64,000 bases of DNA, from NCBI GenBank assembly GCA_023078555.1, contig CM041201.1, positions 7,819,172 through 7,883,171 on the forward strand. The letters are read 5' to 3'. The translations under genes were made by a program, and so were the position numbers. Every line of letters begins with the position of its first letter. Position 1 is the stretch's first letter. Source of the DNA: Ulva prolifera (lineage: Eukaryota; Chlorophyta; Ulvophyceae; Ulvales; Ulvaceae). The notes under the pieces are model-generated. The model ran no database searches. It worked only from the letters and a program-made list of their open reading frames with translations, and was not told the DNA's origin. This document shows positions 21,901 through 32,500 of the stretch, in pieces.

Positions 21901-23692
21901 TACACAGCCAGCCAGATCAAGCCCTGCCAGTGTAAGTGGGCATCGATGAACCAGAAATTCAGAATTTGCATGTAGGCATCGCACTGGCCGCATGGCATGA
22001 GACCTGCAAGCACCTTGCAGGCAGCTCCGACAGACTAGAAACACGCGCTGAGCCCAGCAAATTCGAAACAAGCAGAGAATTCTGGACAATGTAAGACTCT
22101 GATACCAAAGTGAAGCATAAAACAGAATAGCTGTCACTGTCAGGTGGGGTTTCTGGCTGAAAACGACTGCACTGGGTGCGATTCAGTATGGCCGTCCCGG
22201 GAACCATTGCTGATGGGATCGCACCAGGGGCAGGGACGACGTGGCAAGTGAGCAGGTGGATGGAATCGTCTCTGCTGGGCTCCAATTGCGTAGACGGGGT
22301 TTCAATGCTGGTGATACGGCGCTGGATGATCGCTTTTGGGTCTCGCTTCTTCGCCTCTGCGCCAGTCTCAAGCTGCTCCATGACCCCAGTTTTGTAACCT
22401 GCATCAACCCACACGCTTCACAGACAGCAGAATTAAGCCGATGGCATTCGGCTTCAGCAGTGGCTCGAGTCCCATGCAAGTTCCTTTTCTGAATGGGGGC
22501 AGGGGCAGGCGCACCTGCTTGGACAAGCTTCCTGATGGCTTCTTGCAGTCCACGCTCGGGGCACCCCACCTGCCGGCATTTTCCGACTCCAGACACAGTC
22601 ATTTTGAAGTCTAAAACGTCATGCGCGATTTGTGCATCATCCTCTGCATGCTGCCAACTTTGGCGTCAACAGGTAGTTGTGTGCAGACGTGGAACGTGGA
22701 CACAGAACACCGCAGCAGAGTGGATGCCTGCACCAATGGCTGCAACGGCCTCACGCACCATACAGCTCGTAGAATGTTCCCACTTTGAAGAACAAAATGA
22801 CGTCCATGTACTGAGATTTTGCAGCCCAGTACTGCTTTTGACTGCTGCTCAGGCTGCTCATTACCTGCTGGGGAACGCGGATTGTCCTTGGATCATATCC
22901 TGGATCCTGTAAAGATACAAAGGAATTCATAAGCAGAGCTTGACACTTCCATCCACAAACTGCGAAGCTGATTGGCTGCTCCACAGTTGAGCATCATCCA
23001 CACAGACTGAGCAAGAAAGCACCATCTTCTTGCGGCCCTTGTGGTCGGTTGCATTGGGACTATGCTGCCACACAAAGCGCTCTGCTGTTTCCTTGAACTT
23101 CTTGCTGACAGCATTGTCGTCAGCCAGGCGATCCTGGAGATTCGGTGGTTTGTGCCGACTGACATCAGACAACACTCGACCGGCAGCGACAGTCTGTGGC
23201 GTGTTAGATTGCACATGTGAACTCCTTGCTGGAAGTAGAGGTGTAAGCGTTGCACAGGCTGTCGAAGGTCGCCCGCTCTCTCCTGTCTTCAAACCGACCG
23301 ACAGTCTTTCGCAGTCCAACGCCAATGGAGTACAGGCGGAACCGCCACTGCCGCGGACCTGCACATCCATGCAGTATCTTGAGTTACCGTGTGAGGTGAT
23401 ACGATATCATGACGGCGATCGTGGATCTGAAGGTGCTATGGTCGTTGGCAGTGCTATGGTCGTTGGCAGAGACTATGCATCATCTTGGGGCTAGTGGGAC
23501 CCGAAAACTAACATGCAGATCGAATTACACATATGATAGACCTATAGAAGGCCCCATAAATTACTGTGGGTGCGGAACCTGTGTCCGTGGGCGCTCGTCC
23601 GTTTTTGGTGCGATTGCGTCGAGCTTCCGCTTGACATTGCCGCTTCCAGGAGTCTGAAAGAAATGCGATATACTTCGCTGTTTTGCCTTCAT
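9975..23692 (-). CDS. MSH6: MSH6-type MutS homologue (MutS-alpha subunit), 11 exons
   Basis: Partner of MSH2 in nuclear recognition of base-base mismatches. Exons (minus strand): 23692-23579, 23358-23023, 22906-22759, 22643-22515, 22398-22225, 21762-21332, 20639-20350, 19887-19449, 19096-18836, 11144-10747, 10374-9975. Phases match at every junction; about 1,039 residues, slightly short for the family. The N-terminus has a PCNA-binding PIP box (QRSISHFF, residues 5-12). The mismatch-binding FYE motif is in LFFKVGTFYELY. Then come the connector and core domains, the LLLTGPNM/GGKSTLL Walker A, STFMIECAETAAVL and the DELGRGTST Walker B. FQYKLQPGACPKSYG near the end is typical of MSH6. The Walker A is split by a 7,691-bp intron holding a hAT element. 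The last splice and exact C-terminus are the least certain parts. Confidence 0.93.
11279..11352. repeat. perfect 2 x 37-bp tandem duplication in an MSH6 intron
   Basis: The unit beginning GCTGCGCTGACGGGGC occurs twice head to tail without a difference, 120 bp upstream (plus-strand sense) of the hAT insertion. Its perfection implies recent origin. Confidence 0.9.
12065..12352 (+). repeat. left terminal inverted repeat of the nested element
   Basis: About 288 bp. It pairs with 15727-16006 on the opposite strand. Shared landmarks are GGTCTCCCGGGTACCCAGCC, the GGGCCGGCCCGGCAGGCTCG block and GTCAGGACTGTCGCT near the inner end. Confidence 0.88.
12964..13060. repeat. cluster of perfect palindromes
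   Basis: A perfect 34-bp palindrome at 12964-12997 (half-site GCTACCCTCTCATTTGA) is followed by two overlapping perfect palindromes, 13008-13037 (30 bp) and 13025-13060 (36 bp), built from AGTAAGCACTGGTCA and its complement. These can extrude as cruciforms. They sit directly beside the satellite array. Confidence 0.92.
13122..14858. repeat. 180-bp satellite array, about 9.6 units, with a 540-bp higher-order repeat
   Basis: Landmarks such as CAGCATCAGGTGCTG recur every 180 bp. Because 180 is a multiple of three and the unit has no stop on the minus strand, a 571-codon ORF runs through the array (14837-13122). Reading it as 60-residue units, units 1-3 from the 14.84-kb end are repeated as units 4-6 with the same diagnostic changes (LREC/LCEC, DKAYY/DIAYY, IQHL/MQHL), giving a 3-unit higher-order period. 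No protein family is recognised, so the ORF is treated as satellite sequence. Confidence 0.9.
15727..16006 (-). repeat. right terminal inverted repeat of the nested element
   Basis: About 280 bp, the reverse complement of 12065-12352 with scattered substitutions and small indels. Confidence 0.88.
20806..21065 (+). mobile_element. tRNA-derived SINE, most complete copy, in an MSH6 intron
   Basis: An A-box-like TGGTCCAATGGG (20806-20817) and a B-box GGTTCGATTC (20863-20872) lie 57 bp apart, the layout of an RNA polymerase III promoter derived from a tRNA. The body ends in a conserved 3' segment (TCAATGTCC...GATACGGCT.AGTAAA) and an ACTTTAC repeat tail. The 3' segment recurs in inverted orientation near 36.95-37.03 kb and 52.02-52.09 kb. 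It lies within the intron 20640-21331, antisense to MSH6. Confidence 0.72.
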
Positions 23693-24345
23693 AGATGATT
23701 TTATTCAGCACAATTGCACCAACTTATCACAATAGGCTGCGATGGCTGGCCCTGTCGAACGAGCGGAAGCCACACGATGGACGGTGCTTAAGACTGGAAG
23801 TCAGACTCGCTGACATTCAACATGTTCCCAGCGCGATCATGGTGCTGATCTGGTTGTCGCTGTACTCTGGCTTGCCGATCCATCATCCGAGCAGCGCCAT
23901 TTCAAATCGACTCGCGAAAACTCAGCCTCCCATCAGGATTTCAAAATTAGCGACTGCGCCGCAGACACTGACAGGGCATCACAGCTGCCCTCAATAGCTG
24001 GGAACTTGGTTTACCATTTGCACCGGTTTACGTAGTCGCCTGTAGTTCAGCATGAGCTTTCTGCTGTTTGATGCGCAGAACCAAGAGCTGCAAAAATGTC
24101 ACCACCATGCAGCAGAGGAACACTGCGATGAATGCAGAGGGCTTACACAGACTGCTACTGTTGGTGCCCCAGGCCTGTCTGGGAGATTGCACCTCGGGAA
24201 TGACATCGTGCATTGTATCAGCAAAAGCATTCACGTCTGGCTCCTCACAGTTGAGCCAGGATCAATGTGCACAAGCATCGCCCAAGAGAGCATGGCCAGT
24301 GAACGACGCTGCCCATGACCTGAACGCTGACACAGCCAAGCGCAG
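23693..24345. other. intergenic spacer between HGH1-like gene and MSH6 (same strand)
   Basis: Holds the presumed MSH6 promoter and 5' leader. The MSH6 ATG at 23692-23690 opens the exon that encodes the PIP box. No repeat or further gene was recognised. Confidence 0.5.
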
Positions 24346-25900
24346 CTACCCGATGTAGACGACGCCATCAACGTCGTCATCCTCATCAGCCTCTACTCCC
24401 AGGAAGGAGCGCCATGTGGCTTCCATCGCCTCCATTGTTGTCCGATGCTCCTCATACTCGTAGCCTTTCTTCAGCTTCTCCTCTGCTCCAACCTCCGCGA
24501 GCGCCTTCCGCCCTTCCTCGCTATCTGCTAGGAGGCTGATGCTGACAGCCATGTTCTCCCTGACAGAGTCCTCAGTCTCTTTCGGAGGTTCCCCATTGAT
24601 CGGGACCTGCACGGCCACCACCAGCACTCACCGACGTAAACACCAACAGCTACATCTAGGTCATGCTGCCCCACTGAGCATGCTGATCATTCGACCAAAC
24701 AGCGGTCCCACTACTCTCACGAGACAGAGCAGTGACCTTGAGACAGCACAGCCAGTACACAAGGGGCCTCCTCCAGCCACTACACTGACGCACCAGGAGC
24801 TTTTCAAGCAGATCCTGACTGGCTAGCAGCTGCTCGAGCCATCCATCGGCCTTGGCTGACATTACCATGTTCTTTACAGCTGCAGCTGCCCCCGTGCGGC
24901 GCACAGCGGAGCGGGCGCTCAGCATCTGCACTACTGCCCGCACCCCGGCAAGGTCAGCCTCCGCCAGCAGCTGTCTGCCTAGCTCGTGCTGCGTGATGTT
25001 GCACAGGACACCCCCGATGTGCTCGTACATGACCTCGGACGCCCCTGGGTTGAGGGCGACGCTGAGGAGGGTCCTCATGCCACTCTGCTCGAGCGGTCCT
25101 TGACCAACCTGTAGTCATGAATCCACTTGAGAGTGCGCTTTACTAATGAAACAGTGGATATAAGGAGACCGTATCCTGCTGAGGATTAGGTAGAGCGCCT
25201 TCGTTGCACCGAAACGCCATACATGCAACAGTGGACGTAGAAGAGGTGAATGCGGGAAGCAGGAGACAGCGCTGACACTAAATGTAAACGTGGCCATGAA
25301 CGGTTGCAATGGCGTGCAATCATCACTGCTTCATTCTTGCCACAGTCAGGTGAGAGGGAGGGTGTTTCGGACCTGCAGGGCCTGAGCTATTCCTTTGTTC
25401 TCTCGGGTCAAGTTGGACAGGAGCATCAGCGCAACGTCATGGTCTAATGTCTTGCCCTCCACGACGTAGCTCATCATTCTTGAGCATGCTTTCGCCTCTA
25501 TCAGTTGGGCGCAGATGCGGTCATCTTGTGAAAGGTTCACGAGGGCAGTTGCGGCTAGGCGAGACAGCTGGGGTCGAGGCACACATAACAGCAGGTTTCC
25601 AGCAAGATCTGACGCGACTGGACGCAGACTAAGAATTCCTTCTGAGCTCCCTGACAGCCCTTCGACGATTTCAAGGGCCGACCGTGTAACCTGTGGCAAT
25701 CCACACCTCCGTCGGGGAACATCACCACGCACTGCAGGACCCACTCACTCGCGCACGACGCAAAGGCAATTAACAGTGGCACTCATCCTTGCATCAACAG
25801 TATGACGATCAGTGTGCGTGTGTGTACGGGGACGCCTGCACACCTCTGGATTGCCGCCAGGCTTCAGGAAGCCCACCAGTTCTTCCGCTTCCGTAGGCAT
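24346..25900 (-). CDS. HGH1: HGH1-like armadillo-repeat protein, 4 exons
   Basis: HGH1 proteins assist folding of translation elongation factor eEF2 in the cytosol. Exons (minus strand): 25900-25844, 25690-25373, 25108-24794, 24606-24346, all phase 0, giving 316 residues against about 390 in human. The start is MPTEAEELVGFLKPGG, like the family N-terminus. Helical repeats include LAATALVNLSQDDRICAQL and VALMLLSNLTRENKGIAQ in exon 2, then EHIGGVLCNITQHELGRQLL in exon 3. Exon 4 has the C-terminal VRENMAVSISLLADSEEGRK repeat and an acidic end. The gene is divergent from the SMP gene across about 670 bp. Confidence 0.83.
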
Positions 25901-26567
25901 GGTGTCATCGTGCTGGCCCCATGAGGTTGCAGAAAAGATACTATGGGTGATCGAAATTTAGTATGACCGCCACATGGAACCGCTGAACACCGCAAGCGGG
26001 TGCCGACAGCGCGCTGTAGACGATGCCGCAGATTTGATGCGTCGCGAGACGGTGCCAGACGTCGGTACGCGGAGTCACGGAAAATGCTGACGGAAGTTTG
26101 TAGATTTCTAGCTATAGATGACTGGAACTTGTGTTGCGAGGAAACACACAAGCATCGTCGCACGGCAAGAACGGCAAGTTCTATCTGGCGATTCTCTGCT
26201 GCCGACAGCCTCTGCAAGTATATCTCATACTCAAGACTGGGTGTGCTTCATCTACAGGATTTTGCACAAAGGAGCTTGAACCGATATCGCCAGTTGATGA
26301 AAGACATGGCTCGAGCGGTCGTGTCCATGCATGCAACTTACATTCTTAGGCCAGGAGCGCACGTCGGAGCTGCGCGGTAGTAACTAAGCTACCTTGTGAT
26401 TGCTTTCTAAACTGATCAGTGCTGTATCTGTGAGCAAGAGCAATGGTTTCACGCCGCTCAGAAATGCCGTTTCTGTGGCAACGTCGAAGCGAAGCTGACT
26501 GCCTGTTCTTGAACATGTCGCAACAAGAGCTTTTGTGTTGCTTTGGTTCAGGTGAAGGTGACAACTT
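25901..26567. promoter_or_regulatory. divergent intergenic region, presumed shared promoter
   Basis: Separates the ATG of the HGH1-like gene (minus strand) from the first ATG of the SMP gene (plus strand). It should carry both promoters, but no individual element could be assigned. Confidence 0.4.
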
Positions 26568-29500
26568 ATGATACACATTCTTGCGTCCGTAGTACGATGC
26601 TGTCTGTTCGCGGGCACCAAGTCTGTGAAGGCATGTTTTGCTACATGGCCCATGGCGATTCTTCTGGCGATGCACTATATGTTCCTCCGTCAAGGTAAGC
26701 CATCAACCGTATTTATTGCATACTGTATGCTATGGGGACGTCTAAACGATCACGTTCAGTAGATGGAGATTCTTCATTTCCGACACAGTGTGGCATTCGT
26801 TCAGGGCGGCAGGCAGCGAAGCGTGCACGCCGGTACATGACATGGAAGTTTATCAATGATCTTGACGAGGAATCACTTCGGAGGCTGCTTGATGAGCTTC
26901 CTGCATGGGTCAAGGTGTGCGTCTGTGCGGAAGGGATGTTACATGAGCTCGGTCGACAGTCCGGTTTTCAGCTGCAGCACTTCGCGCCGCTGCAAGCAGT
27001 GCACATTTCACTTCATACATCCCCTCTGTTCCCGGCCGCAACCGGATCATGGCTCCCTGCAGACTGGCATACGGGTGCGGTGACTGTGCAGTTCGAGGAG
27101 TTCGAGAGGGTCGCCTTCGTGAACCAGATTTTAGTGGGCATATGGGCCTACCTAGACCCGACCATATGTTCAGCCATCAAGGAGTTCGTTGAGCCAGTAA
27201 TACAGGAAAACCTCCCGTTCCCTGTTTCCGGCTTCGAGTTCGAGAAGCTTGCACTCGGAGATGCCCCGTTTCAGATCCGTGGCGTTAAGCATGTGTCGCT
27301 GTATGACGGTGCGACACTCAGTAAGCCACGGCAGAGCCTGGTCTGCTCCCTCGCACCGGCGTCTGTTAACACCTGAGTCACAGACAAGCAGGCGTATCCG
27401 ATTTTGCAGCCGTTGGTGCACACGGCCACGCTGGCTCAGAACTTCTCAGCCTCGTTCTGGGGCCGTGCAGAAATCTCGTCGCTGATACCACCACAAGCAA
27501 CATGAGTCACGGCTAGGAGGAAGCCAGGACACCCGAACATGTCAAAGTTTGCTACCACTGCAGGGCCAGGCCAGCCTCTGGCGCTGTCCGTGGAGGTGGA
27601 CGCAGCCTGGGTGACCAAGCCAGACATCGTTGCCAAGCTGATGCCATCGAAGCGGTGGAGAATGTCCCACCTCGACATCCGCCCAGCGATGTATGTCCGC
27701 GTGGACTACCTCTGCGTCACCGGCCGCCTGCGCCTCGTGTTCCCCATCCAGCCGACCCTCCCCATCATCAATGGCATGTCCATTTCGTTCCTCCGCAGCC
27801 CCGAGGTACCCCCCCCCAAATTCCACCCACGGTTTGCCCCATACCCTGGCAGCAGTCCCCCCGCAACATCCACCAACTGCAGCTCCCGCACCCACTGTGC
27901 CTCTGCCATCTGAGCCCATGCACCATCTTCAGCAACAGCAGCATTGCACACCAACCACGCCAGTCGAGGACTGCTTCAGCTGATGTCGCACGAATGTCAT
28001 CACGTCCAGCATCCAGAGTATTACGTAGGCCACTTTGCGAGCCCACATGCCGAACTCTGCACGCCTCGCACTCGATGCGAGCACCCGTTACCCCCCTGGC
28101 CACACCGCAGCACCACACCGCAGCGGCCGCCCGTGTGCAGATCGACCTCTCCCTGAAGATGCTCGGCGGCGTCGACATCATGAGCGCGCCGGCGCTGCAG
28201 GAGTGGTTCACGGCGCTCATCTGCGGCCACATCACGCGCGCCATGACCTTCCCCGCCTCGATCAACCTCTGCTTCACCGACGGCCCCGTCGCTGAGCAGG
28301 CCGCGGAGCACAGCTGGCCGCGCGGCCTCGCGACGCTCGAGCTGCAGACGGTGTACATGCCGGGGGGGCAGGTCCAGGCATGCATGCCGTCGATGGTGCT
28401 CAAGCCGGCGGCGTGGGTCGACCCGGCGTTCTCGTGCGATGTGCACGCGATGACGTACCCCCTCGTCATGGACCCCCGCCGCCCCGAGTCCATGGAGCCG
28501 TGGACCGCTTCCTTCCCTGTGTTTGATGCAGCCCAGGTGCGCCCACCCCTCGCTTCTCCGGCTGTCCACTTCAAAGTATACACTCACAGCGTGTACGCCG
28601 AACCCAGCACCCCGAGAGGTGGATAGATTTGAAAACGGCAGGGCGTTGATGCACGCCGGACGAAGTTGTGTGGCCTGGGCCACGCATGCAGTGCATGCAT
28701 GCTGACTCGTGCGGGATGCCGCAGGTGCTGTCGGTGATCCTCGTCGAGAACGTGTCGGGGGACAAGGGCTACCCCATCACCGTCGTGCCGATGCCGCTGT
28801 CGCCGCTGTTCGAAGACGACACCCCAGCCTCCGCCGGCCGCCTGCCGCATGCGCAGCACCGGCGCGCAGACACCGGTGCGCCGGCGATCCCTCCTCTCCC
28901 GCTGCTTCAGAGCGGAGTACCTCTGCCACTCCCTGCAACTCTGCACCCCCAACACCACCGCGTGTCAACTACGTGGCGTTCCTAGTCACGTGTACTCCAT
29001 CCATTGCAGACTCCCTTGATTTGATGCGGCATGCAAGCATGCACATTTTTTTTCGCCCACACGATGCATAGTCCGTGGCTGTGGTGCAGCTGCCGCCGGC
29101 ACGTTCCCCGGCAAGCAGCGGGGGCTGCGCAAGTCGAAGAGCAGCTCACTGCTGCCGCGCATGCTCTCCGCGCCGTCCTCGATGGCGTCCAGCAGCGACA
29201 GCTGCCGGCCGGCCTCCGCCTCCGGCGCCCCCGCCGCCGCCGTTGACCTCGCGCGCCTGCTACAGCCGGAGGCGGCGGCTGCGACGCAGGCCGCGGCGGA
29301 CGCGGCTGCGCCGCGGGGGCGCCGGCAGCGGAAGACGGCGGATGGCCCCGGCAGTTCGATGCAGCGGCGGGTGTGCATTGCGTCCGCCCCTCCACTGCCA
29401 TGTCCCTGTCCACTAGTGGTTTGACGTCTGCTCCAGGATCCAAGTGTGGGATGCAGCCTTGTGGACGATGCGTGTGGCTGCCTGGAGCATCCTACGGGTG

Positions 29501-32500
29501 CAGCGGAGACTGGCCATCGCTGCGTCGATAGCTCAATCGGGCGGCCACTGCGCAAAATCCACACTTTACGCGCCAGCCACCTCACACGCTCTGGGGGGAT
29601 GCAGGACGACACGTTGCAGTCCAGCGGCCGTGCATCGCTGGACAGCTCGCTCAGGCTGCAGAACAACGCGGCTGTCAGGGTTCGCCCGGCGTCGCTGCGG
29701 GACCTCACTGTGGCAGAGGACCCCCGAGAGGAGGCCCCGGCGCCATCGGACTCGGCGTCCGACGTCAGTAGCGCATGGGCCACCGTGTCCGCCTCCGGCG
29801 CCACCGGCGGCACCCTGTCCGCTGCAACCTCCGCCCCGCGGCGGAAGAAAAATGTGTTCAAGAGGATCTTCCGGCGGAACGGCTCGGGCGGGGAGCCGCG
29901 GGGGGATGCGTCACGCATGGCGGACTCGAGTGGGGCGGAACTCGCCACCCCTCCTCCTCCGCCGCCGCCTCCGCCGCCGCCGCCTCCGCCGCCGCCTGCA
30001 GATGTAGCGCAGGCGGTGCAGCTGCAGCTGCCGGGGGAGGCACGGTGCAGTGTGTGCCGGGGGGTCCTGCTGGAGGCGGAGGCGGGGCAGCTGCCGCAGC
30101 GGGAGTCGGGGGACTGGCCGATGCAGCCGCGGGTGGCCGCGGCGGCGTGCGTGCCGGTCTGCAGCAGCTGCTCGCGCCTCTCGTTTGCGGCCCAGGCGTC
30201 CATCGCGTGCGTCTCACGTCCCGCCGTGCCCTGCGCTGTTCTGAGGCGGTGCAATGTCTACCTGTCGTGTATCTGTGCTATGGCTGAGACCTGTGTCTCA
30301 CTTATCTCTGCACCACCCAGTCAGGCATCGTTTTGCGAGCTCAAGTGTCTCGGGGAAAGTGCTTGCGCAGATCGTGCGGCACATGTGGATGCGTGCCTAG
30401 TGGGGGGCCGCGGCGATTGCTCATGCACCGGCAGAGTGCTCGGTTAGGAACCCGGTCGCCCACCCGGCCTTGGGGACGTGTCATTCACTCATATTACACG
30501 TGTCACATTCAGGGACGTGTCTGGTACACAGTAGCAGTGCCAATACAGGCCATCGACATGTGCGTTGCAGAAGATGAGATATGGCAGTGTTGCTGCAGAA
30601 GGAGCAGGGCGTTCTCTCCGCGGTCACGAGAGGCGAACGACGACGAGGATGACCGGTGGGGCCCCTGGGCGATGCAGGGCCCGCCACTGCCGCCCGGGGC
30701 CACGCCGCCCCGCGCTGAGCTCGGAAGTGCACTCTACGCCTCAACAAATCACACAGCGCAGCCTCCCCAACGGGGCAGCGACGGCCACACACACGACCGC
30801 AGCCCCGGCTCTAGCCACCGCCGCGGCCGCGGTGACTTTCAGCCGCACCGCGCCGCGGCGGTCGCGCCGTACGCGGCTCCGGCACGGGAACCGAACGGGC
30901 TAGCGGACGTGGCGGCGGCGCCGCCGCCGCCGCACCCTGGCAGCGTCGGCACACCGCCGCCGCCGCCGCGGCGGCGGCGGCAGCAGCCGCAGCAGCAGGG
31001 GCAAGCAGACGCGCTTGCGTTTGACGAGCTCTGGGGCGGGCGCGCGTCAGCGTGGGACATCGCCGCGCTGCGGCATGGCCTCGTGACGCAGTACGCGCCG
31101 GCTTCGCCGGGGAGCCGCGCGGGGGCCACCGCAGAGGCGGCGGGGGGGACGTTGGTGCATGTGAGTGCGTCACAGGACCGCATGTCAGACATGGGGGCAT
31201 CGGTAGGGACGGTCGGGGAGAGGGAGGTGGTGGAGGAGCGAGAGGAGGCGCCGGTGGCGCGACCCGCCGTGGCGGTCGAGGCCGCGGCGGGGCCGCCGCT
31301 GATTGCGAGGTCGCTGCATGACCGGTGTGAAGTGCCGCTGTGGCTGCCGGATTCGGACGGGACGGTCGCGGCTATGGGTGCGCACCCGCCTCGCTGCCCC
31401 ATGCATCTGGCCCGAGTTCCTGTCTGTTTGCCCTGCTGCATTGTTTTGAGAACTGTGTCGGCCTGAATCTGGGCACATTGCGTGAGAGCCTTCCGGTTCA
31501 GACGCTGAGGTTTCGCTGATCTGGACCTGGAGGTGATGCCATGGATCGCGGGAACGCTGTGTGTGGTCTGACCCCGCATGGCATTCCTGATGAGTGTGCC
31601 TCGCTCTCAGTTCCCCGGCTGAGTACCGCGCTCCATCATGATGACCACTCCATGCCGTACAGGCCCAGGCGGCGCATACATCATGATGCGGCCGCTGCGG
31701 CAGAAGGCGTGGTACCGCCACCTCAGCCTGCGCTGGCAGACGGACATCCTGCAGCAGCTGCCGAAGGCGACCCTCGCAGAGATGAAGCGCTGCGCCGCGG
31801 CCATCCTCTCCTTCGAGGCCGCGCAGAGCTTCTGCGGGACGCACCCGCTCATCCGGTCGTACAACCGCCACGCCGTCGGGGTGCGCCTCCAACATGCTGC
31901 AGTGCCTCTCGCTTGCGCCGCCGCATGACCTCCTGCGCGTCTGCGTGTAACCAGTTGTCTACAGAATCTGCTACCAGCGTGTTTTGTACTGCCGTGTGCT
32001 TTACAGTCGTGGCTAACCCATGCGACTACACGTGATAGCAAGCCTGCTTGGTCTGGCTGCGTGGCACTGCAGTGATGTGGCTGCTCGCACCATGCATGCC
32101 GCAGGGGGCTGCATTGCACTGGGTGGCCACAGGTGGCAAGTCATTGAGCTGCGTGTTGTTCCAGTCCCTGCAGCGTGTACCTGGCCGCAGCAGCGCCCGC
32201 ATGTAGAAATGGTGACTCGCATTACTAGAGCTCTGTCTGCCCCAGTCTCCCTCTGCCTTTTCACATCCGGTGGAATGCGGATCGCCGGCGGGCGGTTCGA
32301 TACGCAACGCAACGCCGCCATTTCGCAACGCAGTGCGGCCTGTGCAGGAGGCCGGCCGACGCAAGACGTCGGTCCGCCGCGTGAGCCGCGGCAGCAGCAT
32401 CTCGCAGCCAGGGGGCGCACAGCGGCACCGCGCGCGCATGGCGCGCGCCATGTCGGGCACAGTCGGCGGCCTGCTGTCAACGCTCCGGAGCTTCGCGATG

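Noticed and set aside
26568..26693. Separate small membrane protein
   Set aside because: Its frame joins in phase to the next SMP-gene exon at 26760 and the hydrophobic segment fits the N-terminal anchor of SMP proteins.
28986..30254. 422-codon minus-strand ORF
   Set aside because: Antisense shadow of GC-rich SMP-gene exons, with poly-Gly opposite the poly-Pro run.
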